Assembly (NCBI GenBank): GCA_951812665.1 | Contig: CATOST010000036.1 | Location: 124,001 to 188,000 of the forward strand | Direction: 5' to 3' | Length of the DNA stretch: 64,000 bases | From: an uncultured Acidobacteriota bacterium | Lineage (GTDB): Bacteria > Acidobacteriota > UBA6911 > RPQK01 > JAJDTT01 | Part shown: positions 35,749-44,265 of the stretch, one piece after another | How positions within the stretch are numbered: the stretch's first letter is position 1 | How the letters are laid out: each line of letters begins with the position of its first letter | Notes under the pieces: generated by a model | Database searches by the model: none | The model's input: the letters and a program-made list of their open reading frames with translations, nothing else | Told to the model about the DNA's origin: nothing | Translations under genes and position numbers: made by a program

Positions 35749-35772
35749 GGGCGACCACACAAGGGTCGCCCC
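35749..35772 (-). repeat. CTTGTG-loop palindromic repeat, inverted copy
   Basis: Read on the minus strand it is GGGGCGACC, CTTGTGT, GGTCGCCC, nearly identical to the copy at 60374-60395 and 29 bp from the intron's right flank. A TATAAT hexamer follows at 35795-35800, only 8 nt before the dGTPase ATG. Confidence 0.7.
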
Positions 35773-35807
35773 GACGAGGGCTTCTCCCGGAGACTATAAT
35801 CCCGGTC

Positions 35808-36939
35808 ATGCCGTCCCTCGCTCCCTTCGCCATGAGAGTCGAAGCCAGCGAGGGACGGCGCTACCCGGAGCCGCCGCACCCCTATCGCAACCCCTTCCAG
35901 CGGGATCGGGACCGCATCATTCACGCCAAGGCGTTTCGCCGTCTGGAGAAGAAGACTCAGGTCTTCAACCCCAACTATTCGGATCACTTCCGAAACCGAT
36001 TGACCCATACCCTCGAGGTCAGTCAGATCGCGCGCACCATCGGCTCCGCTCTCTGCCTGAACACCGATCTGTGTGAAGTCCTGGCCCTGAGTCACGACAT
36101 CGGCCATCCTCCGTTCAGCCACGCCGGAGAGGCGGTTCTGGACCGCATCATGAGGTCGTACGGATCAGGATTCGAACACAACCTTCACGCCTTGCGGATC
36201 ATCGAGGATTTCGAAGAGCGCTACGCCCGCTTCCGGGGGTTGAACCTGACGTTCGAGGTTCGCGAGGGGATCGTGAAACACAGCCGCGACTATGCTCCCC
36301 AGGACCGCCCGTACGTGGACATCGATGGTTCGAAAAGGGGAGCGCCCGCCGCTGGAGGCCCAATTGATCGATCTGGCCGACGAGGTGGCCTACAACACGG
36401 CGGACCTGGACGACGGCTACGGTTCCGGGCTGATTACACTGGACCAGATCCTGGAGGGCTCGGATCTCTTTCGGCGCCTCTACCTCCGCATCCAAGGCGA
36501 TTTCCCCACAGCTTCCGAGGGAATCCTGGTCAGCGAGACCATTCGCCACCTGATCGACGTGCTGGTGACGGATCTGGTTCGAGCCACCCGTGACCGGATT
36601 CGGAGCGAATCCCTGGATTCGGTGGACGCCGTCCGAAGATTTCCGACTCGAGTCGTGGGGTTCGGCCCCGAGACCGCCGCTCTCGGCCGTCAATTGAAAG
36701 GTTTCCTGCGCAGCAATCTTTACCACCATCCCGACTTGGAGGGTCCCCGGCGGAAAGCCAAGGTGCTGATCGCGGATCTCTTCCAGTATTACGAGGAGGA
36801 TCCGGCAAGATTGCCTCCGGCGCATTACGGCCGGATGGAGGACTACGGTATTCACCGGGTCGTCTGCGATTACATCGCGGGCATGACGGATTCCTTCGCC
36901 CGCAAGATCCGGGTCCGGATCTCGAGTCATTCCGGATAG
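35808..36939 (+). pseudogene. dgt: dGTP triphosphohydrolase-like HD protein, interrupted by one frameshift
   Basis: The first frame (from 35808) carries the family N-terminus RNPFQRDRDRIIHAKAFRRLEKKTQVF, the HD-domain residues in NRLTHTLEVSQIAR and LSHDIGHPPFSHAGE, and GFEHNLHALRIIE. Near 36335-36345 homology jumps to the +1 frame, which continues PPLEAQLIDLADEVAYNTADLDDG to the end at 36939. Deleting one base in the run AAAAGGGG (36335-36342) restores a continuous protein of about 376 residues reading GSKGERPPLEA. Either a sequencing or assembly error, a recent mutation or, less likely, programmed slippage. The family hydrolyses dNTPs to deoxynucleosides and triphosphate. Confidence 0.85.
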
Positions 36940-36992
36940 CGGAAAATACTGAAAAGAAAAGGTTTGAACGCTATATTCGGGATCGGTTCCCC

Positions 36993-37022
36993 TTGACAAG
37001 GAGCCGGTTTTTGGAGTAGATT
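36993..37022 (+). promoter_or_regulatory. Promoter of the yceD-rpmF-fab operon
   Basis: TTGACA (36993-36998), an 18-bp spacer and TAGATT (37017-37022), 38 nt upstream of the yceD ATG. Boxes and spacing are identical to the rplM promoter at 55658-55687. Confidence 0.75.
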
Positions 37023-37060
37023 CCGAAACTTCATTTTGTTCTTCGTTCCGGGGACAAGGG

Positions 37061-37603
37061 ATGGTCGTGAACATCGGGCGGCTGAAAATGGCGGGAGAGC
37101 CCCTCTCCCTGGAATTGGCGATCAGCAATCGGGACTTGGCTTTGGGTCCATCGGTCTGTACCTTGAACCGTCCGGCCCGGGCGCAAGTCAGGCTGGCGGT
37201 CGCCGGCGATGCGGTTCGGGTCGCAGGCGCGGTGAAGGCCAATCTGGAGGTCTCCTGCAGCCGTTGCCTCAAACCCGTTGACTGGTCCGTGAACAAGGAG
37301 TTCGACCTGGAGTATCACCCCGACCCGGTGGTCAATCGGGAAGGGGAGGAAATCGAGCTCGAGTTTGGAGATCTGACGGTTGGTTTCTACCGGAACGAGC
37401 AATTGGACGTGGGCGCTTCGGTGGGCGAGCAGATCGTCCTGGAAATACCCATGAAGCCCGTATGCAAGGAGAGCTGTGAGGGTCTGTGTGATCAGTGCGG
37501 GCAGGATCTGAACGAAGGGTCCTGTTCCTGTTCCAGGCGCCCGCTGGATCCCAGGCTGGCCAGGCTGGCCGAGCTGAAGCTCAAGATGAACCGCAAACAA
37601 TGA
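37061..37603 (+). CDS. yceD: YceD/DUF177 family protein (23S rRNA accumulation)
   Basis: 180 residues. The family signature is the two-part Cys pattern: LEVSCSRCLKPVDW in the middle and CKESCEGLCDQCGQDLNEGSC near the C-terminus. YceD proteins sit just upstream of rpmF in most bacteria and help 23S rRNA and large-subunit accumulation. Here rpmF follows after 69 bp. Start at the ATG with GGGGACAAGGG upstream. Confidence 0.88.
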   Translation: MVVNIGRLKMAGEPLSLELAISNRDLALGPSVCTLNRPARAQVRLAVAGDAVRVAGAVKANLEVSCSRCLKPVDWSVNKEFDLEYHPDPVVNREGEEIELEFGDLTVGFYRNEQLDVGASVGEQIVLEIPMKPVCKESCEGLCDQCGQDLNEGSCSCSRRPLDPRLARLAELKLKMNRKQ

Positions 37604-37672
37604 ACCGCCGGTTCGCGGCCTCCGCCGTGTCACTCGCGGATGGAGCGCCCGGGCCCGCCGGAGGATGAGACT

Positions 37673-37855
37673 TTGGCCAATCCCAAGAGACGACATTCCA
37701 GGGCCCGCAGGGGACGAAGGCGATCTCACGATTTCCTGACGGCTCCGAGTCTGGCCACCTGCAGCCATTGCGGCAGCACCGTGCTTCCCCACCGCGTCTG
37801 TGCCGAGTGTGGATATTACAAGGGACGGCAGGTCATGAAGGCGGGAGAGGCATAG
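37673..37855 (+). CDS. rpmF: 50S ribosomal protein L32
   Basis: 60 residues from a TTG start (GGAGGATGAG upstream) giving the standard ANPKRRHSRARRGRRRSHDF N-terminus; an upstream in-frame ATG at 37640 would add 11 non-homologous residues. The zinc-ribbon cysteines are CSHCG and CAECGYYKG. As usual it follows yceD. Confidence 0.93.
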   Translation: MANPKRRHSRARRGRRRSHDFLTAPSLATCSHCGSTVLPHRVCAECGYYKGRQVMKAGEA

Positions 37856-38071
37856 CAGCCCGTGGCGGAAGTACCGTGCGGCGCCCCCAGCGGTGAAGGC
37901 CCGCGTCCGATCGCCGGAAGCCTATTGCCGCCGTTTACTGGCTCGGTGCCGGCGAACGGGGTGGGTTTCCGTGCAGTTTCCGGGAGGACGCTGGAAGGGT
38001 GCCCGCGGCTTCGCCAGTCGAGGGCGTATCCGGATACCACCTTGCCGTCCGCCCGCCTGCCGTGAGGTCTC

Positions 38072-38986
38072 ATGATCGCGTTTGTCTTTCCGGGTCAGGG
38101 GTCCCAGACCCCTGGGATGGGTGTGGACGTTGCCGAGGCCGATTCGGCGGCGCAAGAGGTCTTCGACCAGGCCGACGCCGCGTTGGGTTTCGGTTTGAGC
38201 GAGATCTGCCGTCGCGGAAGTCGTGAAGACCTGGCGCTGACCGCCAACACCCAACCGGCAATACTGACGACATCAATCGCTCTCTTGCGGGCATTGGGCG
38301 AACGGGGACGCGGGCCCGATCTGGTTGCGGGCCACAGCCTGGGAGAGTATTCCGCACTGGTGGCGGCTGGAGCCTTGGAGTTCACCGATGCCGTTCGCCT
38401 GGTGCGCCGGCGCGGCCGCTTCATGCAGGACGCCGTCCCGGTGGGAGAGGGAAGCATGGCTGCCGTGCTGGGTCTCGACCTCGGACCGCTGGAGGAAGTC
38501 TGCGCTGAAGCTGCGGAGGGCGAGGTCGTAGCTGCGGCGAATATCAACTCTCCTCAGCAGATCGTCATTGCAGGGCATCGAGGGGCCGTGGAGCGAGCCT
38601 GCCGGCTGGCCCGGTCGCGGGGTGCTCGCCGGGCGCTTCGGTTGCCCGTGAGCGCCCCCTTTCATTGCTCCCTCATGGAGCCGGCCAGGCAACGTCTGAA
38701 ACCGTTGCTTCAGGACACCCGGTTTGGCGAATTGACTTGTCCTCTGATCAACAACGTGGATGCCAGGAGCGTCACCACTGGTTCCGCGGCTCGGGAAGGT
38801 CTGATTCGCCAGGTGACCGCCCCCGTCCAATGGCGCCGTTCGGTGGAGGTGCTTTGGGAGCTGGGTGCGCGAACGTTCGTCGAGGTGGGGCCGGGTCGGG
38901 TGCTGAGTCGCCTGATCCGGCAGATCGTGCCCGAAGCTCAGGTAGAATGGATCGGGAACCGTGCCGAGGTGGAGGCCTATGTTTGA
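38072..38986 (+). CDS. fabD: Malonyl-CoA:ACP transacylase
   Basis: 304 residues. FVFPGQGSQTPGMG at the N-terminus, the nucleophile motif G-H-S-L-G-E-Y-S-A-L (Ser89), Arg in VRRRGRFMQDAVP, active-site His in PVSAPFHCSLM, and FVEVGPGRVLSRL near the end. It loads malonyl groups onto ACP (gene at 39860) for fatty acid synthesis. plsX and fabH, which normally lie between rpmF and fabD, are absent: 216 bp of apparently non-coding DNA fills the gap. It overlaps fabG by 8 bp. Confidence 0.95.
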   Translation: MIAFVFPGQGSQTPGMGVDVAEADSAAQEVFDQADAALGFGLSEICRRGSREDLALTANTQPAILTTSIALLRALGERGRGPDLVAGHSLGEYSALVAAGALEFTDAVRLVRRRGRFMQDAVPVGEGSMAAVLGLDLGPLEEVCAEAAEGEVVAAANINSPQQIVIAGHRGAVERACRLARSRGARRALRLPVSAPFHCSLMEPARQRLKPLLQDTRFGELTCPLINNVDARSVTTGSAAREGLIRQVTAPVQWRRSVEVLWELGARTFVEVGPGRVLSRLIRQIVPEAQVEWIGNRAEVEAYV

Positions 38987-39722
38987 TTTTTCGGGGCAGG
39001 TCGCATTGGTTACGGGAGCGTCACGGGGCATCGGCCGTCGTATCGCGGAGGATTTTTCGAGCCATGGGGCAAGTGTGGCCCTGGTTTCGCGGGGCCAGTC
39101 GGAAATCGAGAGTGTAGCGGCTGTCGTGGCGGAGTCGGGTCATCCCACGCTGGGCATGGCCATGGATATCTCGTCGTCTCCCTCGGTTCAGGAGGGGGTG
39201 AGACGCGTACTGGAGGAGTTCGGCCGGATCGACATTCTGGTGAACAACGCCGGAATTGTCCGGGACAAGCTTCTGCTCCGGATGAAAGATGAGGATTGGC
39301 GCCAGGTTCTCAACACCAACCTGGACGGCGTCTTCCGCGTCACCCGGGCGGTCGTGCGGAGCATGGTCAGGCATCGTTACGGCAGGATCGTGAACCTGAC
39401 TTCCGTGGTCGGACAGACCGGGAACCCGGGTCAAATCAACTACGTCTCCAGCAAGGCGGGAATCATCGGGTTCACCAAGGCCTTGGCCCGGGAGATTGCC
39501 GGGCGCAACATCACGGTGAATGCCATTGCCCCGGGGTTCATCGAGACCGATATGACTCGGAGCCTTCCCGACCGGGCCCGTTCCGAGCTGGTCGCAACGA
39601 TCCCCCTGAAGCGTGTTGGAACCGTCGACGAAGTGGCCTATGGAGTGCGATTTCTGGCCTCAAAGGAGGCTGGATATGTAACGGGGCATGTGCTAAACGT
39701 TAACGGCGGCATGTACATGTAG
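38979..39722 (+). CDS. fabG: 3-oxoacyl-[ACP] reductase
   Basis: 247 residues, short-chain dehydrogenase fold. ATG at 38979 with GGAGG just upstream; the start lies inside the end of fabD. NADPH-binding TGASRGIGRRIAEDF, LVNNAGIVRD, catalytic Ser in NLTSVVGQTGNPGQ and the Y-x-x-x-K pair in NYVSSKAGIIGF, then APGFIETDMT. It reduces beta-ketoacyl-ACP in fatty acid elongation. Confidence 0.95.
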   Translation: MFDFSGQVALVTGASRGIGRRIAEDFSSHGASVALVSRGQSEIESVAAVVAESGHPTLGMAMDISSSPSVQEGVRRVLEEFGRIDILVNNAGIVRDKLLLRMKDEDWRQVLNTNLDGVFRVTRAVVRSMVRHRYGRIVNLTSVVGQTGNPGQINYVSSKAGIIGFTKALAREIAGRNITVNAIAPGFIETDMTRSLPDRARSELVATIPLKRVGTVDEVAYGVRFLASKEAGYVTGHVLNVNGGMYM

Positions 39723-39786
39723 TTCACTCGGCGCTCGCGCGTCGCATACGGCGCGGGCCCGGTGCCACGGGTCCCCATTGGATTCA

Positions 39787-39877
39787 TGAATGGAGGAGCC
39801 ACGTCATCGGTCGGGGATAACGCGTAATCGGTCATCATCAAAAACTGAATGGAGGAGCTATGTCATCGGTCGAGGAG
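39787..39877 (+). repeat. acpP: Imperfect duplication of the acpP translation start region
   Basis: A 32-bp unit beginning TGAATGGAGGAGC occurs at 39787-39818 and again at 39846-39877, offset 59 bp. The second copy holds the real ribosome site and ATG of acpP. The first has ACG in place of ATG, and its frame stops after eight codons (TAA at 39818). Confidence 0.75.
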
Positions 39878-40096
39878 CAAGTGAAAGCGATCATCGTGGA
39901 CCAGCTTGGCGTCAGCGATTCGGACGTGAGTGCCGACGCTCGCTTCGTTGAGGATCTGGGCGCCGACTCGCTGGACACGGTCGAGTTGGTGATGAAGTTC
40001 GAAGAGGACTTCGAACTGGAAATACCCGACGAAGACGCGGAAAAGATCCGAAACGTCCGCGACGCCGTAGACTACATCGACGCTCAGCAGAAGTGA
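39860..40096 (+). CDS. acpP: Acyl carrier protein
   Basis: 78 residues, strongly acidic, four-helix ACP. The phosphopantetheine Ser is Ser37 in GADSLDTVEL. GGAGGAG precedes the ATG by 5 nt. It carries growing acyl chains between FabD, FabG and FabF, all encoded alongside. The upstream 137 bp contain a duplicated copy of its own start region. Confidence 0.96.
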   Translation: MSSVEEQVKAIIVDQLGVSDSDVSADARFVEDLGADSLDTVELVMKFEEDFELEIPDEDAEKIRNVRDAVDYIDAQQK

Positions 40097-40145
40097 CTCC
40101 CCTGTAATTCGAAACTCCAACGGGCGCTTTGGGAGCGACGGCAGC

Positions 40146-41387
40146 TTGAAGAGAAGGGTCGCGGTAACGGGCGTAGGGATGGTTTCGCCTGTCGGTCTGG
40201 ACACGGCCGAAACCTGGGAGGCGCTGCTTCAGGGACGGAGTGGTGTCGGATACGTGACCCGGTTCGACACTTCCAAGTTCCCTACCAAGATTGCCGCCGA
40301 GGTCAAGGGTTTCGATCCCCTCCTCTATCTGAGCGTCAAGGAGGTCCGGAAAATGGACCTCTTCATTCAATACGCCATTTCGGCCAGTGACTATGCCGTG
40401 CACGCGTCGGGTCTCGAGATCACACCCGAGAACGGCGAGCGGGTCGGAGTTGTCATCGGGTCGGGAATTGGTGGGTTCGGAATCATCGAGCGGGAGCACA
40501 ACAATTTCCTGGCCAGAGGGCCGCGGCGGATCTCCCCCTTCTTCATTCCCTCGACCATCGTGAATTTGGCGGCTGGCCAAGTTTCGATTCGCCTCGGAGC
40601 CATGGGACCCAATTCAGCCACCTGCACCGCCTGTTCAGCCGGGTCCCATGCCCTTGGGGACTCCTTCCGCATGATTCAACGGGGCGAGACCGACGTCATG
40701 ATTGCCGGCGGGACGGAGGCTGCGATCACCCCCATGGGCATGGGCGGCTTCTCCGCCATGAGGGCCCTCTCGAAGCGCAATGACGCTCCGGAGAAGGCCA
40801 GCCGCCCGTTTGATCTCCAGCGGGACGGATTCGTCATGGGCGAAGGGGCCGGAATCCTGGTTCTGGAGGAGCTGGGCCAGGCTCGCAGACGCGGCGCCGA
40901 AATCCTGGCCGAGGTCGTCGGTTACGGCATGAGCGGCGACGCTCATCACATCACGGCTCCCCCGGAAGATGGGTCGGGTGCCGTCCGAGCCATGAGGAAC
41001 ACCCTGGAAGACGCCCAGGTCTCTCCCCAGGAGGTGGACTACATCAATGCCCACGGAACCAGCACGCCTCCAAACGACCGGATCGAGACTCTGGCGATCA
41101 AGACGGTCTTCGGAGATCATGCCCGTAAGCTGGCCGTCAGCGCCACCAAGTCCATGACCGGCCACCTGCTGGGAGCGGCCGGCGGATTGGAAGGTGGAGT
41201 CGTGGTGCAGACCCTGAAGGATCAGGTCATTCCTCCCACCATAAACCTGGAAACCTCCGATCCGGACTGTGATCTGGACTATGTTCCCCACCAGGCACGG
41301 AAGGGGGATATTCGGTATGCTATGTCCAATTCTTTCGGCTTTGGGGGAACCAATGCCTGCCTGCTGTTCAAGCAACACGATCCTTGA
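40146..41387 (+). CDS. fabF: 3-oxoacyl-[ACP] synthase II
   Basis: 413 residues from a TTG start. KAS II features: VAVTGVGMVSPVG, the active-site Cys in TACSAGSHALG, His in NAHGTSTPPNDRIET, the Lys-containing KSMTGHLLGAAGG and the closing NSFGFGGTNACLLF. It condenses acyl-ACP with malonyl-ACP. Usually followed by rnc, which is not present here. Confidence 0.95.
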   Translation: MKRRVAVTGVGMVSPVGLDTAETWEALLQGRSGVGYVTRFDTSKFPTKIAAEVKGFDPLLYLSVKEVRKMDLFIQYAISASDYAVHASGLEITPENGERVGVVIGSGIGGFGIIEREHNNFLARGPRRISPFFIPSTIVNLAAGQVSIRLGAMGPNSATCTACSAGSHALGDSFRMIQRGETDVMIAGGTEAAITPMGMGGFSAMRALSKRNDAPEKASRPFDLQRDGFVMGEGAGILVLEELGQARRRGAEILAEVVGYGMSGDAHHITAPPEDGSGAVRAMRNTLEDAQVSPQEVDYINAHGTSTPPNDRIETLAIKTVFGDHARKLAVSATKSMTGHLLGAAGGLEGGVVVQTLKDQVIPPTINLETSDPDCDLDYVPHQARKGDIRYAMSNSFGFGGTNACLLFKQHDP

Positions 41388-41576
41388 ATAGGCCGGTTCT
41401 TGAAGAGAATCGGTTCTTGAGGAGAGATCGGGGAATGAAAATGCCGGGGTGTGGAGATGTGACCGTGAGTCGAATCCATTTCATTCCGCTTGGAGACCGT
41501 TCCGGTTCCGGACTCTTCCATGGAATATAGAAAAAGTGCGAAGACCGGCAGGGGCTCCAGCCGGAGAAGCCTGCTG

Positions 41577-43889
41577 ATGAGGCGGTTTCTCGGCCTCAAG
41601 CACTGGCGCCAAAGCATATTGGGCGAACTGTCGATTCTGCAGCTGTCGGCCGGCCTGATTCTCTCGGTAGTGGTCGCTGGTGTCCTGGCCGGTTATCAGT
41701 TCCAATCCATTCCCGACTACGAAGGGGGCGACATTGCCGATCGGACCATCGAAGCGCCCCGCGATTTCCAGGTGGTGGACCTGGAGGCGACCGATGAGAA
41801 GAAGCGGGAGATCATCCAGGGTGTCCCCGGTGTCTTCGATCTGGATCTCTCGGTCAACCAGCGTCTGGAATCGGAGTTGAAGAGCGCCTTTGCCGATGCC
41901 CGGCGAATTATCTCGGCAGTCCGGACGCGGTACCGGCTGGGGGACAGACGGTCTTTCCCCCGGCGGGCGAAAGCCGAGCTGCTTTCCGAGTTGAGCCACG
42001 CCCTTCCCCGGTTCGCCCAGGGAAAGGTTTTGGAGATCTGCCTCGCACAGGGTTTCTCCTCCGAACTGGAAAATCAGATGTTGGCCGTGCTCCGGGAATC
42101 GATGAAATCTCCCGGGGTTATTCTCAATCGCCAGATTCTCCTTCTCTATCGCGACCGGGGAATCATTCTCCATAATGCCATCACCGGCCGGCAGGAACCC
42201 TTGGACGATTGGATCGCGATTCGGGACCTGGGGCAGGCTCGGGACATCCTGCGGCAGAACGAATACGAGCTGACGGCGGTGGGTCGGGTTTCCAAGAAGC
42301 GGGTCATCAGCTTCCTGGATACGTGGGTGGTGCCCAATGTCAGCTTCAACGAGAGAGAGACTCGAGACTTGGAGAACCTGGCGTCCGAAGAAGTGGACCA
42401 GGTTCTGGTCCAGGTCCGCAAGGGCCGTACCCTCGTTCGGAGCGGCGACGAGGTCGGGGCCCGGGAAATCCTGTTGCTCAACGGTCTCAAGAGCATGAAG
42501 CAGCCGAGCCGGGTTGCGGGGAAGTTCTTCGGGATCCTGATCATGGTCGGGTTCTTCCTGTTCGCTCTGGGCCACTATGCCGTCGTGGCGCGAGGGGGGA
42601 AGGCGGAGGCGCCCCGATACCATGTCCTGTTGTCGCTGGTGCTTCTTTCCACGCTGGTGGTCTGCAAGGTCTTTGTGGTTTTGGCAGACTTTTTGGTGGA
42701 GGGGATCGGGTTCGAGAGATTCCAGAACCCCGTGGATTTCTATCTTGTGGTGCCCACGGCGACCGGCGCCATCATCGCCGTTCTATTGACCAACGTCCCG
42801 CTGACCGTTTTCTACGCCCTGACCTTCGCGGTCTTCGTCGGACTCATGACGGGCGAAGGTCTCATGGTGACCTACACACTGGCCGGTTCGCTGGCGGCCA
42901 TCTATGCCCTGGACCAGTATCGGGAGCGTTCGGTCGTCACCCGGGCCGGTCTGATCATCGGCTTGGTCAACGTAGCGATCGCCTTGGGTTATCAGCTTTT
43001 TTCCATGGCGGCGGGATTCGATTGGCTGCTCTTTGCCCTGCGTTCAGCCGGCGGACTCTTGAGTGGCGTCTTGGCCGCCATGTTGGCGTCTCTGCTGCTC
43101 CCGATACTGGAGTCCTTTTTCCGGATCACCACCGACGTTCGCCTGCTTGAGCTCTCGAACCTGAACAACCCGGTCCTGCGGCGTCTGGCCCTGGAAGCCC
43201 CGGGAACGTATCACCACAGCATCTCCGTCGGAACCCTGGCCGAGGCGGGAGCCGAAGCCATCGGAGCCAATAATCTCCTGGTTCGAGTGGGTGCTTACTA
43301 CCACGACATCGGAAAGCTCAAGGCACCCGAATACTACATCGAGAACCAGATCTACACCTCCAACAAGCACGATAACCTGACTCCGAACATGTCCAGTCTC
43401 ATCCTGGGCAGTCACGTGAAGGACGGACTTGCCATCGCCGACGAGATCAAGCTGCTTCCCAAGGTCCGGGACCTCATTCCCCAGCACCATGGGACCCGGA
43501 TGATGAAGTACTTCTACGAGAAGGCCAAGGAGGCCGCCCGGGCCAAGGGCATGGAGGTCGGCGAGAGTGAGTTTCGCTATCCTGGCCCCAAACCGCAGAG
43601 TCGAGAGGCGGCAATCCTGATGTTGGCCGACCAGGTGGAGGCGGCTTCGCGCACCCTGGAAGATCCGGGGCCGGGGCAGATCCGGAGCATGATCCAGCGT
43701 TTGACCCAGGCCACCATCGAGGACGGACAGTTCGACGAGTGTGACGTCACCATCAAGGACCTGGGCCGGATCGGCAGCGCCTTCGAACGGGTCCTCGGGG
43801 GCATGTATCACCATCGGGTGGAGTACCCCGGGTACGAGTTCAACCAGCGTATTGAGGAAGAGCAAATCCCACATCCACGTATTCAATAG
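41577..43889 (+). CDS. 7TM-receptor HD-type phosphohydrolase (PgpH-like)
   Basis: 770 residues from the ATG at 41577, chosen for GGAGAAG 7 nt upstream; in-frame starts at 41520 and 41490 lack a ribosome site. Order: one N-terminal helix (about 25-42), a large extracytoplasmic 7TMR-HDED domain with DRTIEAPRDFQVVD, seven membrane helices (about 330-530), and a C-terminal HD domain with YHHSISVGTLAEAGAEAIGAN, AYYHDIGKLKAPEYYIENQ and IPQHHGTRMM. Family members (PgpH) hydrolyse cyclic di-AMP. It precedes ybeY, as is common. Confidence 0.88.
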   Translation: MRRFLGLKHWRQSILGELSILQLSAGLILSVVVAGVLAGYQFQSIPDYEGGDIADRTIEAPRDFQVVDLEATDEKKREIIQGVPGVFDLDLSVNQRLESELKSAFADARRIISAVRTRYRLGDRRSFPRRAKAELLSELSHALPRFAQGKVLEICLAQGFSSELENQMLAVLRESMKSPGVILNRQILLLYRDRGIILHNAITGRQEPLDDWIAIRDLGQARDILRQNEYELTAVGRVSKKRVISFLDTWVVPNVSFNERETRDLENLASEEVDQVLVQVRKGRTLVRSGDEVGAREILLLNGLKSMKQPSRVAGKFFGILIMVGFFLFALGHYAVVARGGKAEAPRYHVLLSLVLLSTLVVCKVFVVLADFLVEGIGFERFQNPVDFYLVVPTATGAIIAVLLTNVPLTVFYALTFAVFVGLMTGEGLMVTYTLAGSLAAIYALDQYRERSVVTRAGLIIGLVNVAIALGYQLFSMAAGFDWLLFALRSAGGLLSGVLAAMLASLLLPILESFFRITTDVRLLELSNLNNPVLRRLALEAPGTYHHSISVGTLAEAGAEAIGANNLLVRVGAYYHDIGKLKAPEYYIENQIYTSNKHDNLTPNMSSLILGSHVKDGLAIADEIKLLPKVRDLIPQHHGTRMMKYFYEKAKEAARAKGMEVGESEFRYPGPKPQSREAAILMLADQVEAASRTLEDPGPGQIRSMIQRLTQATIEDGQFDECDVTIKDLGRIGSAFERVLGGMYHHRVEYPGYEFNQRIEEEQIPHPRIQ

Positions 43890-44265
43890 GCAGAAAAAGG
43901 TCCTGGTTGAGACCCGGCGTCTTGAGGAGTTTTTGGTCCGTCTCGTCCACAGACTGGGAGTCGAAGCGGAATTCTCGACCGTCCTCGTCAGCGACCGCGG
44001 AATCCGTCATTACAACCGTCGCTACCGGGGAGTGCCCGAACCGACGGACGTGCTCGCATTCCCCATGGGCGAGGAGTCCTACCTGGGTGATATCCTGATT
44101 TCAGTGGAAACAGCCGACCGGCAGCGACGCAAGAGTCTGCAGACGGAACTGAAGGTGTTGGCCCTTCATGGTCTTCTCCATCTCATGGGGTATGACCATG
44201 AGGTCGACTCAGGTGAAATGGAATCAATGGAAGTGCAGCTGAGAAGGGAGTTTCAACTTCTTTGA
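43852..44265 (+). CDS. ybeY: Endoribonuclease YbeY (rRNA maturation factor)
   Basis: 138 residues from the TTG at 43852, inside the end of the preceding gene; no ATG or GTG is better placed. Conserved features are RHYNRRYRGVPEPTDVLAFPMGE and the zinc site H-G-L-L-H-L-M-G-Y-D-H near the C-terminus. It acts in 16S rRNA 3'-end maturation and ribosome quality control. Overlaps the next gene by 4 bp (TTGA). Confidence 0.9.
   Translation: MRKSKSHIHVFNRQKKVLVETRRLEEFLVRLVHRLGVEAEFSTVLVSDRGIRHYNRRYRGVPEPTDVLAFPMGEESYLGDILISVETADRQRRKSLQTELKVLALHGLLHLMGYDHEVDSGEMESMEVQLRREFQLL

Noticed and set aside
35513..36076. 187-codon plus-strand open frame running from the intron into the dGTPase gene
   Set aside because: It begins with the shifted maturase remnant and then runs through domain V/VI and an off-frame part of dgt; not one protein.
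37862..38065. Short open frames in the rpmF-fabD gap
   Set aside because: No ribosome site, Pro/Arg-rich products, no resemblance to PlsX or FabH.
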